Source of the DNA: Isoetes taiwanensis
Lineage: Eukaryota; Streptophyta; Lycopodiopsida; Isoetales; Isoetaceae
Direction of reading: 5' to 3'
Assembly: GCA_021234155.1 (NCBI GenBank)
Contig: JAJEKV010000027.1
Coordinates: 1,267,109 to 1,331,108, forward strand
DNA: 64,000 nt
In this document: positions 12,101-22,367 of the stretch, piece by piece
Position numbering within the stretch: the first letter of the stretch is position 1
Layout of the letters: every line of letters begins with the position of its first letter
Notes under the pieces: generated by a model
What the model was told of the DNA's origin: nothing
The model's input: only the letters and a program-made list of their open reading frames with translations
Databases searched by the model: none
Made by a program: the position numbers and the translations under genes

Positions 12101-14600
12101 CATAAATCACCTTGGGGAAACTTTGTTAGCTTTTAGGATTAGGCGCGCCAATTTGAAAACTCAAAGAGGCAAGCTTATGCAAAAGAAAGAAACGGAAATG
12201 ACAAACGACAAGTAGGACAAATTAGCAAACAAGTACATCAAATTAGCAAACAAATGATACAACATGGACTCCTATGACAATCTATGGACAAGCAGACTAT
12301 CTATTGAAACTTAGACTATCTATTGAAACTGACAAAATATGTTGTTCTTGGATTGGCAGATTGAGCATCAGACAGAAAAGTTGATATCTTTGCCACTGTT
12401 AGAGCAGCAATACCTCTAAAATGATAAGATGCATTTGCAGTACTCAGTTTCCAACAATACCTCTTATCCTGTTAGAGCTAGCATCCTGTTCATCAGCTAT
12501 GAAACAACTATGCTAATGAACCAGACTAGGAATTGCTGATTTTTGCAAAGTGGATAGGACAGTATTCACAAACTTGTCTACCAAAAAGCACAAACATGCT
12601 ACAACATTTCCTTGTGCCATAAGAACAAGTGCTTAAACCTCTAAGCAATACATAAACCTATAGATCAAATGTGTAATTCAATGTACAAGTGGATGTAGCC
12701 ATACCTGAGACCTCGAAAGCTTCCTGAACTGAACGTTGTAAGAGAGATCAATGTCCTTCAAAATGTCTTTGTTATCTTCAACGTCGTCTTGGTCAGTCGG
12801 TTCATCGTGTTCCTCGGACTCGTCATGTTCATCTGATGATGATGATGATGATGATGAGCAGCTAAGCACCACGTGCCTGTTTGTGGTGATATGATGCTTT
12901 TTGAGATTTTTGCGTGCTCCTTGTGCAGATGTTTCAGCAATACTGGAAGAATTATGGGATTGGCGGCGTTTCTTTGGCCTGCACATATATTAACAGCTTT
13001 AGAATGATACCTAAAACTAGCATTAGCTGCAGTAGAAAGCTACGTGACAAAGCTATTGATAGAGCTAAGTGACAGAGCTAAGCAGTGGCAGTGGTAAAGT
13101 AGGAAGATATGTTTTGAAAAGTGTACCTACCAAAGTTCCTTCTGTAACAGTATAATACCATGACAGAAGATACTTGTAGAAAAAAATGATAAAAGAAAAC
13201 TAGAGAAAAAGATAATGACAGCATGCAGCAGCAGCATGCAGCAGCCTGAGCCTAGCCTAGCTAAGTGACCATAAACTATCTCCTTTACGTTGATGAACTT
13301 TGCGCAACAGTGCATCCCAATCTTGTTATATGCTATGATGTGATTCTGATAACCCTTCTCCCCAGTGTCTTCACAAACACTTAATAGCATTAGAAAAGAA
13401 AGGGAACTCCAAGTTGCTGCACGTAGGAGGATCTGCAGGCCTGGTACAATTGGAGTTTGAATCTACAATTCCAAAAGTGGGTGCTGCATCACCAAGAGAT
13501 TTTGAAATAGCTCTAGTGAGGTTGCGAACTTGCTGGTGGCATAGAACAAGACACTGTTCTTTTCTTGTGGCAGTCTGTTCAAGGTCGAAATGGCAAGCCT
13601 GGATGCCAATATACAACTCCACTTTTGGGGTGTTTTGACATGCAGAAGGCATGGAAGATGTGCTGGATCCAAATTTCACGCTTCACCAAAAGAATCAGAA
13701 CAAGACCTTGAGTATGCTCAAGTTGAGTACTCACCAAATTGCAGATGCATACATATCAAAGAGGTTTGACTCCTGCTTTTGAGTATGTTGTTACAAACAA
13801 TGAGATGAGAGACTTTCAATAAGTTGACTCCAATTCTAACGCACTTCTTAAAATTTGATTTTGATGATGAGTCTTTCTTTAGGCTTGGATTGATGAGATG
13901 GTATAGGAGCTTATTACTAATATAAACATGCTAGACTTTAGAAGTTTGTTTATCAAGGACGTCCTCTTCCTATAAACCTGCAGTCCAATTTTTTTAGCCG
14001 CTCTCAAAGTACACTGCTCAGATCAGAACACTGCTCAGACCAGAATTGTGAAAGACTATACATCCCATATTTGGAATCAGTGGATTTGAACCACCATATG
14101 AAGCAATTGTTAACCGTGCAATAAATTAAATAGCAGCACAAAATGTTCTACTAATTAGGTAACCTAATCTTACCTCTCTTTCTGCTTCCTTTCATTTCTA
14201 ATATTCCTCTCCTGTTCATTTCTTGATGGCTTGAAGGATGCATTTGAATCATCCCCTTCCTGAGTCCTTCGTACTCGATTTTCCAACTCTGTCATCAATG
14301 CACTTAAGACATCCTCCGGAACATTAGCAAGAAAGGTGGACAATCGTTCTGCATTGGACGCCTCTGTAGCTACGCCTTTGCCTTTGTCAGATCTATTCGC
14401 AGACACTGAAAGAGAGAAAAACAACGGTTATATTCTAAAAGTGGAAACACCTCCGAGAACCCAGGAATAAGCAAAACGTATTTCTTACTTCTGTAGAAGC
14501 CTAAGAGCAATACACAAACCGACGAGTTCGAGAGCAACGGGGACATAGAAGATCGAAAGTAGCAGAGATATAGAAGATCCAGGCATTGGCAAGACTCGGC
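9190..14600 (-). pseudogene. Ptta/En-Spm-like second CACTA gene (multi-exon, damaged)
   Basis: Minus-strand coding blocks bordered by splice-like sites lie at about 14,424-14,170 (charged, R/E/K-rich), 12,986-12,678 (basic start, Ser-run, acidic stretch), 10,997-10,766, 10,690-10,500, 10,430-10,310, 9,555-9,460 and 9,255-9,190. The 10,690-10,500 block has a W-K-R-F-V-E-L ... K-N-A-R-E pattern followed, one frame over, by 'RRNEFNSGG'. This matches the plant transposase (Ptta/En/Spm) pattern W..F ... KN..NR ... H.GG. The next block has 'GGYEAWRKKMIAKGFVPKK' but an in-frame stop upstream. Such proteins are thought to bind subterminal repeats. Exon limits are approximate. The frameshift and stop argue that it is inactive. 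Confidence 0.6.
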
Positions 14601-14659
14601 ATGAAGCTCGATCTGGCGCCAAACTGGTAATGATTTAATCGCGCCTTTTTTTTTCCTGT

Positions 14660-15265
14660 TATTTCTTTTCTATTGCGTTAGGTTTAGGTTCTTTTCGAGG
14701 CAATGTTTCTACCATGGACCCAATTGAAGAAATGTAGTTTTTAAATTTCGATTTACCTTTTGATTTTACCATGTGCAAAATTTTTGGGTTCTTTTGGACT
14801 GCTTTGTTTATAATGGATCTATTCGAAAATTGCATATGAATTAGGATTTCTAGGCAATATTTGTAGCATGGGTCTTGTGCCACTACATTTGCAAATGTAA
14901 AATGTAAAATGTTTTGTCAATTGAAATGTTGTTTTTTTACTTTAGATTTTTTTTTTTGCTAGGCAATATTCTTACCATAGGTTTTTGTGTCACTAGATCC
15001 ATGCAAAAATTGTGTATGAATTATGAAATGTTTCTTTTTTTACTTTCAATTTGTTTCGAGGCAATATTTGTAGCATGGGTCTTGAGCCACTACATTTGCA
15101 AATGTAAAATGTTTTGGGGTCAATTTTTTTACCATGGTTTGTGTCACTAGATCCATTTCAAAATGTCAATTGAAATGTTGTTTTTTACTTTTGATTCTTT
15201 TTTTTTTTTGCTAGGCAATATTCTTACCATAGGTTTTGTGTCACTAGATCCATTTCCAAATGTCA
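14660..15265. repeat. Repeat-rich spacer between the two CACTA genes
   Basis: Several direct, partly overlapping repeats. GGCAATATTTGTAGCATGGG ... CACTACATTTGCAAATGTAAAATG occurs at about 14,850 and 15,060. GCTAGGCAATATTCTTACCA ... CACTAGATCCATTTC occurs at about 14,958 and 15,212. The unit is roughly 210-250 bp. The spacer sits between divergent genes and so probably contains both promoters (inference). Confidence 0.75.
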
Positions 15266-15266
15266 A

Positions 15267-18200
15267 ATGACGAGCTCTGGAACTAGTAGCTACAATAGTG
15301 GGAACGATTGTTTGCCACGCCAGGTGGCCAAATCATCTTCTTCGACCTCCTCTTCATCAAATTCATCATCCTCCTCCCGACAAAGATATAGGAAAAGGGC
15401 TAGGAGAGACCCGACGGAAGTTCTCTACCTTCGTCGAGGCACTTGTTGGTGCAAAAATGTAATGGCAAGACAAATCATTCATATCGCATTCGACAGGATC
15501 ATGAAGCAAAGTATGGAATATGTCGCAATGTCGACCAACGAACTTGATGAAGAAAATAATCTTTAACGTGTGTTTAAATATTGTGAGTGTATCACATCTA
15601 TCTTCCTTTCTTTATGTTTTTATTTGTTCCAAATGGGAGAAAAATGTAAGTTTCGTCGTCGCTTGTAACATGTCTTGTGTATCTTCATTCTTCCATTTAT
15701 ATTCACTTCTTATACATCTTTATGTGGCCATATAGTCACCTAGTGAAGCGTCTAGCTCGCATAGTACTTTTGTTGGTGAGGAGGCAATTCACGATATGAT
15801 CACAAATTTTTTTCCAATAAACCAAGAAGCCAATAGTGGTGCAAAAAATGATGGTGCCCATGAAGTAGATGATGAGCCATGCATTGATAAGGCAACATAT
15901 CTCCATAATGAGGCAAGCACACCATTGTTCCCAAATGCCCGTGTATCTCGCCTTGCCACATGTATGCTTATTCTAAATCTCCAACACAAAGTTGGTTGGA
16001 GCAACAATAGTGTGTCCGAACTTTTCAGGTATGTACATATACTTCATTCTTTATTTTGGTGTGGGAGGGGGGTTCATATGCAGATATACTTACTTGATGT
16101 TTTTATAGTTTGCTTGATAAGATATTACCAGATGGTCATTGTCTTCCAAAATCTAGGCGGGAAGCTAGAGAACTATTACGATCCTTGGGACTGGAGTATA
16201 ATGTTGTGCATGCATGTGTCAATGATTGTATCTTATTTCGCAAAGACTATGCAAACCATGATTCATGTCCAATGTGTAAAGAAGCACGTTATGAAGAAGG
16301 TAGGAAGACAAAGGTGGCACGAAAGGTTTTACGTCACATGCCTATAATTCCTCGCCTTCGTCATATGTTTCGATCACCAACCCTAGCAGATTACATGGAT
16401 TACCATGCACGCATCGTAGTAATCGATGGAAAAAATGAGAATACCGCCGATGGGACTTTTGTGGAAATATATAGAAGAGAGGTGGCCCATATTTGCATTG
16501 GAACCTCGCAATGTTAGGCTTGGGCTAGGGATTGATGGTGTTTGCCCATGGGGGACTAGATCATCCTCGCATAGTGTGTGGCCGGTGGCGATTGTGAATT
16601 ATAATATCCCACCATGGATGGCCACAAAACCTGGCCACATCATGCTGACTTTGATCATTCCAGGTACGTATGTGTATATGAGTTATTTTTACTTTGCATT
16701 AAGCATAAAATGGGCTATTACAGGAAAGTACAAAGTGAAAAATATGGATGTATACTTAGAACCTTTAGTAGAAGAACTTGAAGTTTTGTGGAAGGGAGTG
16801 CATATGTACGACATCTCTAAAACTCCACATGACTTTACGTTCCATGGGATGTTATGCTTTACTCTTCATGATTATCCAGGTTTTTCTGAAGCTTCAGGTA
16901 TGATATAGTAAGAGTGCAAAATCACTCTAGTACCTCACCTTCCATTTTTATTGCAGGTCTACAAACAAGTGGTGCATGTGGATGCCCATCTTGTGGGACT
17001 AGCTTAACCTCTTATAGGTCAAAACATCTGAAGAAACAAATATATTTGGGGCATAAAAAGTACTTGCCAGAGGGCCATTCTGCACGTGGCTCTAATGAGA
17101 TGCGGGGCCAAAGCGATGGACACCCAAGGATTGGTTGGATGCTTGGCAGGAGATGAATCCCAATGTGGATTATTTGACTGGTTATAAGGATTCCAATGCA
17201 AAAACTCCTCCTGGAATGAAGAGGTTATCAATTTTTTATAGGTTGGATGGAGTTGGTCCATTTACTAGACCCTATGCACATTTTCAAGAATGTTGCTCAT
17301 TCTCTTTGGCAACATTTAACAGGAGAATGGGAAACCTTGGGTGCTAGGATGGATCTGAAAGAGCAAAAAATAAAAAGGAAATATTGGCCCATCAGGAGGG
17401 TCAGCAAGAAGACTCTGACGTGGAAACAAGGTGCATGGGTCCTAGGAAAGAAACAGCAGGCCGAAGTGAACAAGAGGATAGCAAAGGTGCGCACACCAAC
17501 CGGATATGGGGCTTCTTTGAGAAAGGCATTTACTAAAAAAGGTGGCCTCACTGGATTAAAGACACATGATTGGCATAAGTTTCTTCAGGTATACTTTGGT
17601 TTTTGTGCTTTCATTTCTTGGAATAAATTGTATTGCAGCATGCAATGATATTTCGTGGACTTTGCAGCATATACTTCCATGTGTGATCGGCGACTTCTTG
17701 ACTCCACAAGTAAGGAGTATTATATTTCAATTGGGTAAATTTGCAAGGTGGGTCTCTTCCAAAGAAATTGAAGTGGCGAGATATCAAAAAAGTGGAGGAG
17801 GAAGTGATTATCTTGCTTTGTGACATTGAAAAGGAATTTCCCACCGCTTTTCTTGACCTCCGTGTACTACTAAAGAAATGTTATGTAGTCATAACGTAGC
17901 AACCACGAGTACAGCTTTTATTTCTAGCGCTTATAATTATAATTAACAAGGTGCTTACATACATAGGTACATCTCTTGATGCATATTCCAAATGAGATAA
18001 GGTTGGCGGGACTCGCTCCCCAGCCAGATGGATGTTCTTTTCCGAGCGCTACATGAAGGTGCTCAAAACTTTGTGTCAAATGGCAAAAACCGGAGGGTTG
18101 CATGGTGAAGGCCATCTTGTCCAAGAAACATTATTTTATCTAAATGATGCCACTATCTCATGCCATCCGGATGCTCCTAAATTGTGGGAAAAAAGAAGAA

Positions 18201-19526
18201 CTCAAAGAGATTTACGGAAGTATTACAAGGTAATGGAGTAGAACGAAGTTTGAGTGATGACATGCTTATTGCTATAAGCACATTTGTCCTTAATAATACC
18301 GCAAGTTTGCAACCATGCAGGGACATATATGAAATTGCTAAGGAGGATGCACATAGAAGGTCAACGGACGATCAATGGGACAATCTAGTTTACCAGATGT
18401 TATGGATAGTGCATGGTTGTTGGCTCGTGATGGACGGGCTAAAGATCGTGGCCAAGGTATTCGGATGATGATTATGAGCTTGCCCTTGGTTGTAGCAAGA
18501 AGGTAAAAAATTATAAATCTCTGGTCCTAAATTTCATTCTCTTTATATTGTATTACTCATAACTATTATAATTTGGTTCTAGGCGCGATTCTATACTTCA
18601 ATGTGGGCATATGGACAGCATCTTTGCATCAACAATGTTGATAAGTGTAGGGTTACATTTGATTCAGGCATCAGCGCAGAATTTGAACAAAAAAGTCAAT
18701 CTAGTAACAGGGATCGCAACCTTCTGGAGAGTAACCTGGATTATGTGGGAATCCTGACAGACATTATTGAGTTGGATTATCGCAGATTTCATGTCAATGT
18801 CTTGAAGGCACGATGGTTCAAAGTTGTATATAGAGGTCGTGGCAAAACAGTTAGGACTCATCCATCTGGATTTATGGAAGTGGATTCTTCAAAGGTATTG
18901 GCTGAAATGAAAGAACCTTTCGTGTTTCCAAGTCGTTGAGCAGATATTTATCCATGAGAATCCTAATGACACAAACCGGGTGGATTGTCGTGACATTGTC
19001 AACCAAGAGCTCGGGACGATAATTGCTTTATCTGGCCGATGATGCTGATGATGTTGATGGTGGTGGTGGTGGTGGTGGCCACCGCGAGGCTGTTCTAGAC
19101 ATCACTAATAATGATGATGACATATTATTGCATGACGAAGGAGAAGGAGAAGGAGAAGGAGAAGGAGAAGGAGAAGGAGAAGACATTGAAGAGGAGGGTG
19201 CATATTTAGGAGAAGGTTATCTCGAACGTAATTTGCATGAGGATCATATGGATGAACATGTTTCTTTCGAATCACCATTAGCACTTTCACGAAGAGAGGA
19301 GGTTGATAAAGAAGCGAATTATGTGCTCCGATCTCCATTTAATTCGCCAATCCATGTTCATGTTCATGATGAGGATTACACTGAAGACGAAGAAATTATT
19401 GGACATGCACATGATCATTCTGAAGCAATTAGAGGTTTGGCTCTTCGTTTACATCTAGATGATGATGAGATAGATGACATTGAGCATGATCTAGGTGAAC
19501 AAATTGATGTGTTCACATATGAATAA
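15267..19526 (+). pseudogene. CACTA transposase, tnp2 family (multi-exon, frameshifted)
   Basis: From ATG 15267 a Ser-rich start leads into the tnp2 family signature. This includes 'NNSVSELF' and 'LLDKILPDGHCLP' (about 16,110), and CVNDCILF with a CPMC cysteine pair. It continues through 'RNVRLGLGIDGVCPWG' (about 16,510), NIPPWMATKPGHIML, 'MDVYLEPLVEELEVLW' (about 16,745) and ACGCPSCG (about 16,975). Farther on are 'LDPMHIFKNVAHSLWQHL' (about 17,265), a DUF4218-like block (17,560-17,800, 18,030-18,200) and a DUF4216-like block (18,601-18,900). The C-terminus is very acidic. Several breaks look like introns (GT...AG at 16,663-16,720 and 16,897-16,957). Frame changes near 16,455, 17,150 and 17,245 look like single-base damage. 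The enzyme cuts and rejoins element ends. Confidence 0.9.
19137..19182 (+). repeat. GAAGGA hexanucleotide array
   Basis: About eight copies of GAAGGA (or GAGAAG) within the transposase C-terminal coding region, giving a Gly-Glu run in the acidic tail. A GGT run encoding polyglycine lies just upstream at about 19,060. Confidence 0.8.
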
Positions 19527-20025
19527 TCAACATTGTAATCTTATTGCAATTACTACTATGGTTTAGATCATTTGATATTGAGTGTTGTCTTTCCAAATTT
19601 GTCGTCTCTAAATTATGGAACTATCACTAATTCCTTGTAAATCTTGAGAAACTAGAGGTTCCTCTTCTTGCTACTCATCCTCCGGGATCATTGTTCAAGG
19701 GGAAGCGTCCATCCGTTGAGATGCAGCCTACAAGAGCGATCTAAATTGGACTGGCATTTGTTTGCACCTTCTTGCAATTCTATGAATTCATTTATTCGTC
19801 ATATAAAGAGTAGTTCCTGGAGTTTCGATATATGTTATGTACATTTAAGTATCTCATACTTGATGGATCTTGCCTTCCTAATAGGTTTGCTCCTTGGTTC
19901 ACATTGTTCGCCATTTACTATTCCCCTTCATCCAACTAGTTCTTAAATATCCAAATCATTCTTGAATCGTACCAAGTAATATCCCTTGGTGCAGTATTAT
20001 ATCTTATGTATGAATACACAACACA

Positions 20026-20282
20026 ATTTTGTTGAAATACTAGATACAAAGTTGGATGGCATTCTGTTATAAGTCTTAAAGAAAATATTGTAGCGACATA
20101 GTTATAATGTTGTTTAAAAGTTGTTGCAACAATCCACTTAAATTGGACAAATGCTTCTCACAATTCAGTTGAAATAATAGATAAAAATTTGGATACCATT
20201 TTGTTACAAGTCTTAAGAAAAGGTTGTTACATCTTAGTTATAATATTGTTCAAAATTTGTTGCAATAACCAACTTAAATTGC
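20026..20282. repeat. Right subterminal duplication, two units of about 125 bp
   Basis: Copies begin at about 20,026 and 20,159. Both contain GTTGAAATAMTAGATA, then ACAAGTCTTAA or TATAAGTCTTAA, and end with CAACTTAAATT or CCACTTAAATT. Beyond them the sequence is rich in TTGACAC/GTGTCAA motifs up to the terminal repeat. Confidence 0.75.
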
Positions 20283-20435
20283 GATAAAAAAGTTGACAAA
20301 AGGATGTCATTGCATTGGACGGGATGTTTGACACTATGCACTAGACATAAACTTGACACAACACAAGCACTTTGTGTCAAGATAGTAGCAGTCGACACAA
20401 AATTGACACTAGACTTATGCCTTGTCATAAGGGTT

Positions 20436-20464
20436 GACACTATACCCCCCATCCTCTTGTAGTG
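20436..20464 (-). repeat. Right terminal inverted repeat of the CACTA element
   Basis: Ends ...CCTCTTGTAGTG, followed directly by the GAC target duplication. It is the inverse complement of the left end apart from one base. Confidence 0.95.
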
Positions 20465-20467
20465 GAC

Positions 20468-21860
20468 ATTTCTTTCTCATTGTCCCAGTATCCTTTTACT
20501 TTTCTTGCTCTATTCGATATGTTTCCCATGTTTGATTCAAGTTCTTGTCGCTTTTTGTTTAAAATTTGTCCTTTTGACTCCTTTTTTCCTTAGTATTTTT
20601 CGTTTGTCTTTTTTGTTCTTTTGTCCCTCTTATTTCATGTTTTTATTGTGTGTTCTTTTTTGTTCGCTCACGTTTTATTTTCTATCTATTTGTTATTCCT
20701 CACATACTGTTCGTTGCTTTTCTCTTCTCTATATTGCTCTCTATTTGTCCTCTGTTTTTTGTTTATTCACTTGTCCTTTTGTTTCGTTTTGGTTCTTCTA
20801 TTTTGTGTTTGTCCTATCTCCTTCGTTGGTTCAACTCACCTCTTCCTTCACCTGAGTCTTTGCCTTTTGCTCTGGCTATCCCAGGCACTCCATCAATCTT
20901 GCTTAGCCTTTTTGATCGTCCCATTTGCTTCATCTATTCTAGCCATCCTATTTTGCTATTTCCTCCCTCCATTGTGTTTTTGTCATTTCTTTCCCGTCGG
21001 CATAGTTTGTTCCATTCTTGTTTAGGATGGTTCCTCTTCTATCGGCAACTTGGTTATGTCATAGGACCTATCCTAGGAATGCCACGGTTCTATTGCGATA
21101 GCAATAGACATTCCTTGGATGAACGCTGTCAATGTGGCATGACGTAAAAATACTATCTATCTCTCATTTTCATCCATCGACATTCTCTTGAACTAAATTT
21201 CTCCTAGTTTTCCTCACCCTCCCTCCCTTACATGCCATGTCCAATTTCTCATTTTCCATGATTCCATTCCATTGTTGAAGTTGCTCCATTTTCTATTGCT
21301 CTGCACCTTCTGACTTGCTCCATGTTTTCTTCAATGTTCTTTACAAGTGCATATGTTCTTGTTTTTTACGCGGCGTGGCACTATAGCCCCTGACATAAAT
21401 TTATTATTTCATTCTTTCTCGGCGTGACACTGTAGCCTCTGAGGCATTTTTCTCTTATTTGTTCTCTCTCATCGTGATGTTGTAGCCTCTGAGGCAGCAC
21501 TAATCATAAGTTTTTTCATGTAATAGTACTTTTCGTGGATGGTTCCCAATTGGACTGATGTTGTTTCTTTCTCGATGTGGCTCTGAAGCCTTCTCGCTTT
21601 GTTTTAAAGCATTTCTCAGTTGATGTATGTTAGGGGTTGAGCTTCAACCTCTGCATGCTTCAACTTTTTGTTGGGCACAACGTAATCGAGTTGTCTCCAT
21701 TTGGTTGTGGTGCAGGCATTTCTCAAGAGTGTTGGCGGCCGTAGGGTTTTCCTCGAAAACCCACAAGGGTGGGGTTTTTCATCCCGATGAGAAGTCATCG
21801 CCAGTTTTTTCTCACTTTTTCCTCGCTTAAGAAGTGGATGGATTATATTTTATTGTGTTC
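20468..21860. other. Pyrimidine-rich and degenerate repeat sequence, no gene
   Basis: The sequence is strongly T/C-biased on the + strand, so the long hydrophobic open frames at 20,505-21,147 are composition artefacts. At 21,365-21,600 a degenerate repeat with the core GTAGCCTCTGAGGC recurs (about 21,430 and 21,485, weaker relatives on either side). The block is probably part of an older repeat that was split by the CACTA insertion. Confidence 0.5.
21718..21794 (+). repeat. Conserved stem-loop module, copy 2
   Basis: Contains AGGGTTTTCCTCGAAAACCC followed by a G-rich stretch and GGGTTTTTCATCCC, the same core as the LINE 3' stem-loops. It is followed about 50 bases later by GGATGGATTATATTTTATTG, which resembles the LINE 3' terminus. 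This may be a diverged LINE 3' end. Confidence 0.55.
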
Positions 21861-22029
21861 TCGATGATTATCTATCAGAGCATGTTTATCAATACTTTCA
21901 TACATTTCTATCCCTAGAAGGGGAATCAAATTGTACTTAGTGATTTCATAATAGCTCAATGAGAACACCACTTCACTGATGTCAACACGCTACATTAAAA
22001 TATGCAAATGCAAATGGAAAAAACCTTCA

Positions 22030-22335
22030 AGATAGATATAATCAGAACTCTACATCAGAACATGTTATGAGAAAATGTAAAGATAAAGCAGATGTAAGCA
22101 TGTCATGTTGTATGTAAATGTAATATAAAGGAGAAGAACAAAAATATATAGATGTAGAGGAGATGTAACTCCAAATACATGCCAGCATGTCATGTAAATG
22201 TAAAGTCTCTACATTCTTGTTTTTCATAAAGAATTATAGAGAACAAGAATGTACAGATGGAAAGGAGATGTGATCACATGGGAGAATGTATAGACATAGA
22301 GGAGATGTGATCACAAGGGAAATATGCAAATCAAA
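22030..22335. repeat. Degenerate short tandem repeats
   Basis: Recurring GCATGTCATGT...AAATGTAA and GGAGATGTGATCACA motifs. The last two units (about 22,243-22,330) are near-direct repeats of about 43 bp. They lie immediately upstream of the truncated retrotransposon. Confidence 0.55.
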
Positions 22336-22367
22336 ATTATTAAGATCGTGGCCTTAATAAAATCATA

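Larger units (their letters stand above)
8256..20464. mobile_element. Complete CACTA (En/Spm) DNA transposon
   Basis: The element starts with CACTACAAGAGAATGGGGGG at 8256. It ends with the reverse complement at 20,464, giving 29-bp terminal inverted repeats with one mismatch. A GAC trinucleotide flanks both ends (8253-8255 and 20,465-20,467), the 3-bp target duplication expected of this superfamily. Subterminal repeats lie inside both ends. It carries a tnp2-type transposase on the + strand and a second, Ptta/En-Spm-like gene on the - strand. Length is 12,209 bp. The transposase has frameshifts, so the copy is probably non-autonomous now, but the near-perfect ends and intact target duplication point to fairly recent insertion. 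Confidence 0.95.

Noticed and set aside
19105-19338. Minus-strand frame with a poly-Leu run
   Set aside because: Antisense of the GAAGGA array in the CACTA transposase tail.
20505-21147. Overlapping open frames of 116-165 codons with very hydrophobic products
   Set aside because: All three frames are open because the + strand is T/C-rich. The products are low-complexity Leu/Phe/Ser strings without a family signature, so no membrane protein is called.
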